Assembly: GCA_030042335.1 (NCBI GenBank)
Contig: JASHZW010000078.1
Location: 1-11,869 of the forward strand
Origin: Nitrososphaerales archaeon
GTDB lineage: Archaea > Thermoproteota > Nitrososphaeria > Nitrososphaerales > UBA183
Length of the DNA: 11,869 bases
Direction: 5' to 3'
This document shows, piece by piece, positions 1 to 5,957 of this stretch (its first letter is position 1; each line of letters starts with the position of its first letter). The position numbers and the translations under genes were made by a program. The notes beneath the pieces were generated by a model. It had not been told where the DNA came from. It was given only the letters and a program-made list of their open reading frames with translations, and did no database searches.

Positions 1-1701
1 TATGAAGTATGCCAGAAGCTGGAGTGGAACGACCTCCAGTATCGGAGCGATGCTCGCGTTCGCGGAAGGTATCCGTATGAAGTGCTTGAAGACGGGGTGC
101 ATCCTATCGGAGATGCCGATTATCTCGGCCCCCCTCGCTTGGAGCTCCATCGCGTTCGAGATTGTGGTATCGAACCCCTCACGACTGTTCGCTATGACGA
201 CCACGGGGGTCCCCCTCTCGATCAACGCGAGGGTTCCGTGCTTCAGCTCGCTCGCCGGCATCCCCTCAGCGTGCACGTACGCGAGCTCCTTGAGCTTGAG
301 GGCGCCCTCCTGAGCGACTGGGTAGTGCGAGCCCCGCGCTATGAAGTAAAAGTCACTCCTGTTGCTCAATTCGTGGGCTACCTCGCGAACGCGCTCCTCG
401 AGCCCCAGGACATCCCTCACCTGGGTCGATACCGTCTTCGACTCCCTCGCCGTGTTGTGGCCCACCACAGCGTCCGCTATCATGTTCCCCACCATCACCT
501 GCGCCGTGAAGCTCTTGGTGGCCGCGACACCGACCTCGGGTCCGCAGTTGAGGAGCAAGACGACGTCGCTCTCCCTCGCCAGCGAAGACCCTGCGGCGTT
601 CACCACTGCCAGCACCTTCGCCCCGTTCTGTTTGGCCTTCTTGACCGCCTCGAGTACGTCCGCAGTCTCGCCGCTCTGGCTGAAAGCTATCAGGACAGTG
701 TCCCCGTCGACGAATTGTTCGTGTCCGTCGAACTCTCCCGAGAGCACCGCGTCACACCTTATCCTCGCCTCCCTGCTCAGCCTGTTCTTCAGCAGCATTG
801 CCGCATGGTAACTCGAGCCGGAGGCGGTGAGCACTACGGACTTCGCCCCGGTTATCGCCTTGGCGAATGCTTCAATCTTCTCCGGCTCCTGCATCATTGC
901 TTTGACGACGGTCTCGGGCTGCTCATGTATCTCCTTGAGAGTGAAATGGGCATAGTCTAGCTTCGAGACATCGGAGAGCTCCCACGCCAACTGTGTCGTC
1001 GGTTTCCTCACCCGCTCGCCGCGTAGGTTGAAGACGTCGAAGCCTTCGGACGTCAGCTCCGCCACCTCGTTGTTGTCCAGGAAGACCGCCCGATCCGTTC
1101 TGGAGATAAACGCCAGCACATCGCTCGCGAGGAACCTCTCACTCTTCCCGACGCCAATGACTAGAGGGGCGTCGTTCCTCGCCCCTATCAAAAGTCCCGG
1201 TCTGTCCCTGAACATCAGCACCATCGCGTACTGCCCCTTCAGGGCCTTGATGCCTCTGAGCACCGCCTTAAGGGGGTCGTGCAGCCTCGCGTACGCGTCC
1301 TCGACGACGTGCGCAATGACCTCGGTATCCGTCTCGCTCACGAAGACATGACCCTTGGCCGCGAGCTTCCCCTTCAGCTCCAGATAGTTCTCGATTATCC
1401 CGTTGTGGATCACCACCACCTCGCCGTGGCACGAAAGGTGCGGGTGCGCGTTCGCTCTGGTGACGCCCCCATGGGTCGCCCACCTCGTGTGCGCCATGCC
1501 TGTCTTCCCCTCCATTTCGGAGACGTGGTAGTTGTCCTCAAGCTCGCGGACTCTTCCGACGTCCTTCTTGATCTCGATCTTTCCGTCGCGCAGCGTCGCC
1601 ACTCCCGCGGAGTCGTATCCCCTGTACTCCACCCGTCTGAGGCCCTCCACCAGGATTGGTGCGATCTCCTCATTGGAGACGCCAGCGATTATGCCACACA
1701 T
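1..1701 (-). CDS. glmS: Glutamine--fructose-6-phosphate aminotransferase (isomerizing), C-terminus cut by window edge
   Basis: Makes glucosamine-6-phosphate from fructose-6-phosphate and glutamine, the entry to amino-sugar synthesis, in the cytosol. I read 567 codons on the minus strand. The protein begins MCGIIAG, so Cys2 becomes the N-terminal nucleophile of the class II glutaminase domain (about residues 1-220; also HTRWATHG at 71-78, HNGIIENY at 99-106 and SETDTEV at 122-128). Two SIS sugar-isomerase domains follow: SGSSYHA (294-300) and SQSGET (341-346) in the first, and the stretch around 455-495 with EGALKLKELAY and ASELKHG in the second. The visible end is PLQLLAYFI. Compared with the roughly 609-residue E. 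coli enzyme, about 25-30 residues, including the usual C-terminal tail with the catalytic lysine, lie outside the window. The start is fixed by the required Met-Cys. There is no ribosome-binding site, but a TATA-like element sits about 27 nt upstream, suggesting a leaderless transcript. It is divergent from the HTH gene at 1861. Confidence 0.96.
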   Translation of the reverse strand, partial: MCGIIAGVSNEEIAPILVEGLRRVEYRGYDSAGVATLRDGKIEIKKDVGRVRELEDNYHVSEMEGKTGMAHTRWATHGGVTRANAHPHLSCHGEVVVIHNGIIENYLELKGKLAAKGHVFVSETDTEVIAHVVEDAYARLHDPLKAVLRGIKALKGQYAMVLMFRDRPGLLIGARNDAPLVIGVGKSERFLASDVLAFISRTDRAVFLDNNEVAELTSEGFDVFNLRGERVRKPTTQLAWELSDVSKLDYAHFTLKEIHEQPETVVKAMMQEPEKIEAFAKAITGAKSVVLTASGSSYHAAMLLKNRLSREARIRCDAVLSGEFDGHEQFVDGDTVLIAFSQSGETADVLEAVKKAKQNGAKVLAVVNAAGSSLARESDVVLLLNCGPEVGVAATKSFTAQVMVGNMIADAVVGHNTARESKTVSTQVRDVLGLEERVREVAHELSNRSDFYFIARGSHYPVAQEGALKLKELAYVHAEGMPASELKHGTLALIERGTPVVVIANSREGFDTTISNAMELQARGAEIIGISDRMHPVFKHFIRIPSANASIAPILEVVPLQLLAYFI

Positions 1702-1725
1702 CGAGCGTCCGGCCCGGCTGTCGGG

Positions 1726-1731
1726 TAATAA
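1726..1731 (-). promoter_or_regulatory. TATA-like box for glmS
   Basis: On the minus strand this reads TTATTA within CTTATTAC, centred about 27 nt upstream of the glmS ATG. That spacing is what a leaderless archaeal transcript would show. The surroundings are GC-rich, so the AT island stands out. Confidence 0.5.
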
Positions 1732-1744
1732 GTTCCGACACGTC

Positions 1745-1773
1745 GCAAAAGAGCAATGCAAGCTTGATTTTGC
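1745..1773. promoter_or_regulatory. Inverted repeat GCAAAA...TTTTGC upstream of glmS
   Basis: GCAAAA (1745-1750) and TTTTGC (1768-1773) are perfect inverted arms separated by 17 bases. The spacer contains a perfect 8-bp palindrome, CAAGCTTG (1759-1766). The element lies upstream of the glmS TATA box. It is a possible protein-binding site, but the arms are short and could be chance. Confidence 0.25.
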
Positions 1774-1793
1774 AGGGTCATGGCCGAAACCCA

Positions 1794-1806
1794 TCTCGGA
1801 CCGAGA
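1794..1806. promoter_or_regulatory. 13-bp perfect palindrome in the divergent intergenic region
   Basis: TCTCGG-A-CCGAGA is a perfect odd-centred palindrome (6-bp arms), 7 bases before the 20-bp dyad at 1814-1833. Its position between two divergent promoters fits an operator or a regulator half-site cluster. No protein is known to bind it. Confidence 0.3.
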
Positions 1807-1813
1807 AAGCACG

Positions 1814-1833
1814 AATGACCATGCATAATCATT
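1814..1833. promoter_or_regulatory. 20-bp dyad, candidate operator next to the HTH-gene TATA box
   Basis: AATGACCATGCATAATCATT is symmetric about 1823/1824, with 8 of 10 base pairs matching (outer AATGA/TCATT and inner ATGCAT). It covers the expected BRE position and the first two bases of the TATA box at 1832-1839. A bound dimer would block TFB/TBP. Since the downstream gene encodes a winged-helix protein, autoregulation is the simplest reading (inference). Confidence 0.45.
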
Positions 1834-1839
1834 TAATAA
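1832..1839 (+). promoter_or_regulatory. TATA box for the HTH/S-layer-like gene
   Basis: TTTAATAA is centred about 25 nt upstream of the ATG at 1861. That places transcription start at or within a few bases of the start codon, so the mRNA is probably leaderless. No Shine-Dalgarno sequence is seen before 1861, which agrees. Confidence 0.6.
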
Positions 1840-1860
1840 TGGTCGGACATCGGCGCGAAC

Positions 1861-2811
1861 ATGCGAAGGGAACGCGTCCTCCTCGACCCCGACAAGGCCA
1901 GGGCCAAGCGGGTCCTGACCTCCGACTCGCCGTCGGCGTTCTTCCCGGCGGCCGTAGGGGTGGGTGACCGCATCCTCGTAGCCCTCGCCGACGGGCCGGA
2001 CTATCCGTCTCACATTGCCCGGGAGCTCGACGTATACCATCAGACCGTCTACTATCACATCCGCAAGCTCGAGGCCGCGGGCCTGGTGAGGAAGGTCGGG
2101 ACGAAGCTCGTGAGGGGCGGCTCCGCCGACCTCTACACGCTCGCCACGGACGGCTATGCCGTCGAGTTCGACGTGAAGGGCGAGTCGTTCCAGGGGCTCG
2201 CTCCTGCGTCGCGCTCACGCGCCCTAGCGATGTTCCTTCAAGAATTCGTCTCATCCGGACAACTGGATGGCTGGATAGTCGTCGGTTCGCCCGAGCCGCA
2301 TGGACCGAACAAGACAGAGGGGCGTGATGCCCACTACGCCATCCAGTTGGGGTTCGCCATGGGGCAGTTCGTCAGGCTCCCGTCGACCTTCCCTGTGAAG
2401 CTCGACGTGGAACTGAGGAACGAGAAGCTCGAGCGTTCCAACCTTCTGATCATAGGCGGACCCCGGACCAATCTCACCGCTTCGGAGCTGAACTCTTGGC
2501 TTCCCATCCGTTTTTCAGAGGCGAATTTCTGGGGCTCCATAGTAGACGAGACCGGCAGACAGTACGTCTCCGAGCGGGAAGCGCTTGTCGTCAAGGTGAA
2601 GAATCCATGGAATCCCGAAAGGGTCTGTGTGGTGGCAGCAGGCTTGAGCGGTGCCGCGACGAAGGCTGCCATAATCGGAATGACTAACTATGCAGACCAG
2701 CTCTTCGACAGATACCAGGACGGAGAGTACGCCATGGCGCTCCGTGGCATCGACCTGGACTCGGACGGGAAGGTAGACAGCGTCGAGGTCCTCCACCGGG
2801 CCAAGCGGTAG
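1861..2811 (+). CDS. Winged-helix DNA-binding protein with S-layer-like C-terminal region and EF-hand-type loop
   Basis: A 316-residue protein with no signal peptide and no membrane segment. Residues about 33-95 form an ArsR/MarR-like winged helix: GDRILVALADGPDYPSHIAR, a recognition helix around VYHQTVYYHIRKLEAAGL (58-75), and a wing ending near YTLA. Residues about 130-295 resemble the C-terminal part of archaeal S-layer proteins: an LLIIGGPRTNL turn (195-205), then VKNPWNPERVCVVAAGLSG (246-264). That assignment is by eye and less certain than the HTH. The C-terminus holds DLDSDGKVDSVE (298-309), with Asp/Asp/Asp at loop positions 1/3/5, Gly at 6, Asp at 9 and Glu at 12, the exact pattern of a calcium-binding EF-hand/dockerin loop. 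The ATG at 1861 is favoured because the TATA box lies 25 nt upstream. It is divergent from glmS and lies 47 bases before rps13. Likely a transcription factor; its ligand and targets are unknown. Confidence is high for the gene and HTH, moderate for the rest. Confidence 0.85.
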   Translation: MRRERVLLDPDKARAKRVLTSDSPSAFFPAAVGVGDRILVALADGPDYPSHIARELDVYHQTVYYHIRKLEAAGLVRKVGTKLVRGGSADLYTLATDGYAVEFDVKGESFQGLAPASRSRALAMFLQEFVSSGQLDGWIVVGSPEPHGPNKTEGRDAHYAIQLGFAMGQFVRLPSTFPVKLDVELRNEKLERSNLLIIGGPRTNLTASELNSWLPIRFSEANFWGSIVDETGRQYVSEREALVVKVKNPWNPERVCVVAAGLSGAATKAAIIGMTNYADQLFDRYQDGEYAMALRGIDLDSDGKVDSVEVLHRAKR

Positions 2812-2815
2812 GATA

Positions 2816-2834
2816 ATTCTTATAATGTTAGAAT
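2816..2834. promoter_or_regulatory. Promoter of the rps13 operon: TATA element inside a 19-bp dyad
   Basis: TTATAA (2820-2825) is the only good TATA-like element before rps13. It predicts transcription start near 2849 and a leader of about 10 nt. It lies inside an imperfect dyad with ATTCT (2816-2820) and AGAAT (2830-2834) arms, 7 of 9 pairs matching around base 2825. The dyad could be an operator or simply AT-rich chance symmetry. Confidence 0.45.
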
Positions 2835-2858
2835 CTGGGGCTGTTCAAGCTTTATCTT

Positions 2859-3350
2859 TTGTCGACGGAATTCCGGTACCTGGTCAGGTTAAGGGGGAAG
2901 GACTTAGAGGGCAGAAAGAGGGTCGTCGCTGCTCTAGCCGACCTCAGGGGGGTCGGCGACAACTTTGCACAGGATATCGTTAACAGCCTCGGGCTTGACC
3001 CCAAGATGAGACTCGGAACGATCAGCGACTCGCAGCTCAAGGACTTGGAGAAGGCACTCACAGACGGTTCCTCGCTTAAGGTGCCCCAGTGGGCGTACAA
3101 CCGACGGAGGGACCCCGACACGGGTGAAACGAAACAGCTCGTCGGTTCAGACCTCGACTTTGCGCTCAAAACGGACCTCGACAGGGAGAAGACAGTCCAG
3201 AGCTGGAGAGGTGTGAGACACTCGCTCGGCCTAAAAGTCAGGGGTCAGAGAACGAGAACCACGGGCAGGAAGGGCCGCACCGTGGGTGTGAGGAAGTCTG
3301 CCCTGCAGGCGGCAGCGGCCGCCAAGGGCAAGGAAGAGGAGAAGAAGTAG
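2859..3350 (+). CDS. rps13: 30S ribosomal protein S13 (uS13)
   Basis: Small-subunit head protein that contacts tRNA in the P site and the 50S subunit through inter-subunit bridges. 163 residues, normal for archaea. The N-terminus EFRYLVRLRGKDLEG (4-18) and the helix-hairpin-helix stretch ADLRGVGDNFAQDI (27-40) match the family. The diagnostic C-terminal signature is RGVRHSLGLKVRGQ (117-130), followed by RTRTTGRKGRTVGV, then a Lys/Glu-rich tail. The start codon is TTG: homologous sequence begins immediately at STEFRYLVRL and no ATG or GTG is available nearby. No clear Shine-Dalgarno sequence is present. First gene of the S13-S4-S11 group, with a TATA element at 2820-2825. The rps4 ATG follows 10 bases after the stop. 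Confidence 0.97.
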   Translation: MSTEFRYLVRLRGKDLEGRKRVVAALADLRGVGDNFAQDIVNSLGLDPKMRLGTISDSQLKDLEKALTDGSSLKVPQWAYNRRRDPDTGETKQLVGSDLDFALKTDLDREKTVQSWRGVRHSLGLKVRGQRTRTTGRKGRTVGVRKSALQAAAAAKGKEEEKK

Positions 3351-3360
3351 GTAGACGCCG

Positions 3361-3918
3361 ATGGGAGACCCACGCAGGCCGCGCAGGACCTTTTCAAAGC
3401 CTCGCAGTCCCTGGAGGAGCGACCAGCTCGCGCAGGAGCTCTACCTCCTCGGTAGCTTCGGTCTGAGGAACAAGCGCGAGCTTTGGAAGGCGTACACGGC
3501 CCTCAGCTCGATACGCAAGCAGGCAAGGCACCTTCTCGCGGCGTCGGAGATAGTGAGAAACCGCGAAGAAAAGAAGCTTCTGGACAGCCTTCAGACGAAG
3601 GGGCTCGTCCCCGCTGGCGTGACGCTCGATGACGTGCTCAGCCTTAGCATCGAGGACATGCTCAGCCGGAGGCTACAGACGATAATCTACAAGCGCGGCA
3701 GCGCTGTTTCGCCGCTCCAGGCGAGGCAGCTCGTAGTCCACAGGCATGTGAAGATTGGCGACCGCACGGTAAACATACCTGGCTACCTGGTGACCGCGGA
3801 AGAGGAGAAGCATATCCAGCTGACGGGCGGGATAGGGACGCCGAAGGCCCCGGAACCCAAGCAGCCAGCCACCGAAGCAGCATCCGAGGCCGCCCGGCCG
3901 GCGCCCCCGGCCCAGTGA
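3361..3918 (+). CDS. rps4: 30S ribosomal protein S4 (uS4)
   Basis: Primary 16S rRNA-binding protein of the small-subunit body. 185 residues. The archaeal N-terminal form is clear: MGDPRRPRRTFSKPRSPW, then GLRNKRELWKAYTALSSIRKQARHLLA around 34-60. The S4 RNA-binding domain runs about 100-155 (MLSRRLQTIIYKRG, SPLQARQLVVHRHV). Residues about 158-185 are a low-complexity Pro/Ala/Glu tail (KAPEPKQPATEAASEAARPAPPAQ region) of the kind that varies freely among archaeal S4 proteins. The ATG lies 10 bases after the rps13 stop. The local ribosome-binding signal is weak, so coupling to rps13 translation is likely. Confidence 0.97.
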   Translation: MGDPRRPRRTFSKPRSPWRSDQLAQELYLLGSFGLRNKRELWKAYTALSSIRKQARHLLAASEIVRNREEKKLLDSLQTKGLVPAGVTLDDVLSLSIEDMLSRRLQTIIYKRGSAVSPLQARQLVVHRHVKIGDRTVNIPGYLVTAEEEKHIQLTGGIGTPKAPEPKQPATEAASEAARPAPPAQ

Positions 3919-3929
3919 CGATAGCCTTC

Positions 3930-3992
3930 ATGCCGACAGCTAGAGAAGTTCTTAAGGGACTGCCGGACGGGGTGCTCGATTCAAGGATTTGA
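3930..3992 (+). other. 20-codon ORF between rps4 and rps11 (possible leader peptide)
   Basis: ATG at 3930 opens a reading frame of 20 codons, [20 protein letters not shown], with its TGA at 3990-3992. The stop overlaps the rps11 TTG start (3989-3991) in the string TTGA, the geometry of termination-reinitiation. It fills nearly all of the 70-base space between rps4 and rps11. I recognise no homologue. A weak GTGA sits 11 bases upstream. The same stretch contains TTCTTAAG (about 3949-3956), which could instead be a TATA-like element for rps11. Confidence 0.25.
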
Positions 3993-4396
3993 CCACCGAA
4001 GAGGAAAGTTTACGTGATAGATGGGCTGTGGTTCATATCTACTCGTCTTACAATAACACCATCGTCCACATCACAGACCTCACCGGCGCGGAGACGATCT
4101 CGTTCTCTTCCGGTGGCAGGCACGTCAAGGCCGACAGGTTCGAGGCCTCTCCATATGCCGCCATGCGGTCTGCATCGGCTGCTTCTGACGTGGCCAAGAC
4201 GAAGGGCATCACCGCAGTCCACATCAAGGTGAGGGCTGTAGGTGGAACAGGCCCAAGGACGCCCGGCCCAGGCGCGCAGGCGGCGATAAGGGCCATCGCT
4301 AGGTCAGGCTTCAGGATCGGCAGGATAGAGGACGCCACCCCTATCCCTCACGACACGACGAGGAAGAAGGGCGGACGCAGAGGAAGGAGAGCGTAA
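3989..4396 (+). CDS. rps11: 30S ribosomal protein S11 (uS11)
   Basis: Small-subunit platform protein contacting mRNA and tRNA near the E site. 135 residues, typical length. Core motifs: [20 protein letters not shown] (12-31), [28 protein letters not shown] and [20 protein letters not shown]. The end is the basic [20 protein letters not shown] tail. The start codon is TTG: upstream in frame there is no ATG or GTG back to a TAA at 3953, and conserved sequence begins about 11 residues in. AAGGA lies only 1-2 bases before the TTG, too close for a normal ribosome-binding site, so coupling to the short ORF at 3930 or a leader of about 10 nt from an internal promoter are both possible. The gene ends before two hairpins, so it is probably last in the S13-S4-S11 transcript. 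Confidence 0.96.
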   Translation: MTTEEESLRDRWAVVHIYSSYNNTIVHITDLTGAETISFSSGGRHVKADRFEASPYAAMRSASAASDVAKTKGITAVHIKVRAVGGTGPRTPGPGAQAAIRAIARSGFRIGRIEDATPIPHDTTRKKGGRRGRRA

Positions 4397-4403
4397 TCCC
4401 GGA

Positions 4404-4421
4404 GTCGCCTCGAAAGGCGAC
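4404..4421 (+). terminator. Hairpin after rps11 (first of two)
   Basis: GTCGCCT (4404-4410) pairs perfectly with AGGCGAC (4415-4421) around a CGAA loop. Seven base pairs, mostly G-C, start 7 bases after the rps11 stop. A T4 tract follows only after a 9-base gap (4431-4434), so it may be a 3'-end or processing signal rather than a classic intrinsic terminator. Confidence 0.45.
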
Positions 4422-4432
4422 GAGAGTGGCTT

Positions 4433-4454
4433 TTCACGCCGAAAAACGCGTGAA
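4433..4454 (+). terminator. Hairpin after rps11 (second of two)
   Basis: TTCACGC (4433-4439) pairs perfectly with GCGTGAA (4448-4454) around an 8-base loop. It is followed at 4458-4461 by TTTT, which is at the same time the start of the next TATA box. Together with the first hairpin it separates the S13-S4-S11 unit from the rpoD unit. Confidence 0.45.
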
Positions 4455-4456
4455 TG

Positions 4457-4464
4457 CTTTTAAA
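4457..4464 (+). promoter_or_regulatory. TATA box for the rpoD operon
   Basis: CTTTTAAA is a near-ideal archaeal box A. It predicts transcription start near 4487 and a leader of about 28 nt before the rpoD TTG at 4515. A GGAG (4499-4502) lies in that leader, 12 nt before the start. Confidence 0.65.
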
Positions 4465-4514
4465 CCCCACACCATCCCTCGTCAAACCTTAGTTCGTCGG
4501 AGTAACTGTTAGTT

Positions 4515-5177
4515 TTGGTAGCGCCGAAGATAAAGGTGCTCGAAGAGAGCGATGAAAGAGTAACCCTCCAGTTAGAGGGGGTCGACAGAAGCTACGCTAA
4601 TGCGATAAGACGCTTCGCTATCTCGGAGGTCCCGGCGATGGCTATAGACGATATCGTCATCCTGGAGAACTCCTCGGTCCTGTACGACGAGATCCTCGCG
4701 CACAGGCTCGGTATGATTCCACTGAAGACAGACCTGGAGAGGTATGTCCTTCCGGACAAGTGCGACTGCGGGAACCCGCTCGGTTGCCAGAAGTGCAGGG
4801 TCCTGATAGTCCTCGACGCCGCTGCCCACGACAAACCCCGCACCGTCGTCTCTGGAGACCTCGTCTCCGAGGACAGGGAGATCAGGCCCGTCAGCGCCAA
4901 CATCCCGATAGTCAAGCTCGCCGCCGGGCAATCTGTCAAGCTCGAGGCGTACGCACGCCTCGGGAGGGCGAAAGAGCATGCCAAGTGGCAGCCCGCGACC
5001 ATCTCGGTACTCACCGACGGTAGGACCGAGGGCACCCTCATCCTCAAGGTGGAGAGCTCAGGCGCGATGCCGGCCAAGGAGATAGTCACGCGCGCCATCG
5101 AGAAGATAGAGGAGAAGCTGCAGGAGCTGAACAAAGAAGTAACCGAGAAGTCTGCGATAAGTGAGAAAGCTGCATGA
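4515..5177 (+). CDS. rpoD: DNA-directed RNA polymerase subunit D (Rpb3/alpha-like), without Fe-S insert
   Basis: RNAP assembly subunit; D pairs with L to nucleate the enzyme, like bacterial alpha dimers and eukaryotic Rpb3/Rpb11. 220 residues. The N-terminal dimerisation part contains RSYANAIRRFAISEVPAMAI (25-44) and AHRLGMIPLKTD (62-73). An Rpb3-type zinc loop follows, with Cys83, Cys85, Cys91 and Cys94 (KCDCGNPLGCQKC). After RLGRAKEHAKWQPATISVL (148-166) the chain goes through TDGRTEG straight to TLILKVESSG (174-183). The ferredoxin-like domain that carries [4Fe-4S] or [3Fe-4S] clusters in many archaeal D subunits is therefore missing. The C-terminus is a charged helix. The start is TTG at 4515, since homology begins at IKVLEE and no ATG is available. 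The stop overlaps the rpl18e ATG by four bases (ATGA, 5174-5177). Confidence 0.96.
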   Translation: MVAPKIKVLEESDERVTLQLEGVDRSYANAIRRFAISEVPAMAIDDIVILENSSVLYDEILAHRLGMIPLKTDLERYVLPDKCDCGNPLGCQKCRVLIVLDAAAHDKPRTVVSGDLVSEDREIRPVSANIPIVKLAAGQSVKLEAYARLGRAKEHAKWQPATISVLTDGRTEGTLILKVESSGAMPAKEIVTRAIEKIEEKLQELNKEVTEKSAISEKAA

Positions 5178-5524
5178 AGTCCAACAAGGTGATCAGAGAA
5201 CAGACGGTCCTTCTCGAGAGAAGGGCCCGCAAGGGCGACGTCGCGATCTGGAGGGACGCCGCCAAGAAGCTGTCGTCCCCCAAGTCGACCGAGACCATCG
5301 TCAACATCGCGCGCCTTTCACACGTCGGTGACGGCAAGAGCCCCCTGTTCGTCCCCGGGAAGGTCCTCGGGACCGGTCCGCTCGACAAGAAGCTGATCGT
5401 CGGAGCTTTCTCATTCTCCGGTTCAGCGAGGACGAAGATCGAGTCCGCCGGCGGAGAGGCGCTAGGGATACAAGAGTTCGTGGACAGATACCCTGATGGG
5501 AGTGGAGTACTGCTTGTCAGCTGA
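5174..5524 (+). CDS. rpl18e: 50S ribosomal protein L18e (eL18)
   Basis: Archaeal/eukaryotic large-subunit protein of the L15/L18e fold. 116 residues, normal for archaea. Supporting stretches are NKVIREQTVLLERRARKGDV (4-23), WRDAAKKLSSP, TIVNIARLSH, the hairpin VPGKVLGTGPLDKKLIVGAF and FSGSARTKIESAGGEAL. The ATG is embedded in the rpoD stop (ATGA), so translation is probably coupled. The 3' end overlaps the rpl13 start by 11 or 29 bases depending on which rpl13 start is used. Confidence 0.95.
   Translation: MKSNKVIREQTVLLERRARKGDVAIWRDAAKKLSSPKSTETIVNIARLSHVGDGKSPLFVPGKVLGTGPLDKKLIVGAFSFSGSARTKIESAGGEALGIQEFVDRYPDGSGVLLVS
5504..5507 (+). promoter_or_regulatory. Ribosome-binding site that supports the TTG start of rpl13
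   Basis: GGAG (inside GGGAGTGGAG) lies 6 bases before the in-frame TTG at 5514. The alternative ATG at 5496 has no purine-rich site before it and itself abuts this motif. This decides for 5514 on sequence grounds. Confidence 0.45.
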
Positions 5525-5957
5525 AGATACGACCGTCTACATAGACGCCTCGGACCAGATAGCGGGGAGGCTCTGCTCGATACTGGCGAAGGAGCTGATC
5601 AGCGGTAAGAGGATAGTGGTCCTTAACGCCGAGAAGGCCCTCGTCTCGGGCCGGACCTCGAGCGTGCTGAAGCAGTGGCAGGCGAGGCTTGAGCTTTACA
5701 GTCACGTAAACCCAATTTACGGTCCGATACACCCGCGCAGGCCGGACAACATCCTCAGGCGGATGGTCCGCGGTATGGTCCCCAAGACCAAGAGCAAGGG
5801 GAAGAGTGCCATGAGCAGGCTGAGAATATACATGGGAGTCCCGGAGAGGTATGCTGGCGTCAAGACAAGCAAGTTCGAGGACGCGATGGCACGCAGACCG
5901 ATCCCACAGTACACGACCATCGCGGAGATATCGAAGAACATAGGATGGAGTGGTTAG
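5514..5957 (+). CDS. rpl13: 50S ribosomal protein L13 (uL13)
   Basis: Early-assembling 23S rRNA-binding protein. From the TTG at 5514 it is 147 residues: SAEDTTVYIDASDQIAGRLC, then LAKELISGKRIVVLNAEKALVSG, NPIYGPIHPRRPDNILRRMV and RGMVPKTKSKGKSAMSRL, ending in the archaeal RIYMGVPERYAG region. Three in-frame starts exist: ATG 5496, GTG 5502 and TTG 5514. I prefer 5514 because family homology starts at about TVYIDA, because GGAG lies 6 bases upstream, and because it reduces the overlap with rpl18e to 11 bases. An ATG start would add MGVEYC. The stop (5955-5957) overlaps the rps9 start region. Confidence 0.93.
   Translation: MSAEDTTVYIDASDQIAGRLCSILAKELISGKRIVVLNAEKALVSGRTSSVLKQWQARLELYSHVNPIYGPIHPRRPDNILRRMVRGMVPKTKSKGKSAMSRLRIYMGVPERYAGVKTSKFEDAMARRPIPQYTTIAEISKNIGWSG

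Noticed and set aside
82..960. 292-residue plus-strand ORF opposite glmS
   Set aside because: Antisense shadow of glmS. The minus strand encodes all glutaminase and SIS motifs continuously, and the plus-strand protein is Arg/His/Leu-rich with no recognisable domain.
1410..1828. Several short plus- and minus-strand ORFs around the glmS start
   Set aside because: Shadows of the glmS glutaminase domain or frames running through the promoter region, with skewed Arg/Ser/Thr composition.
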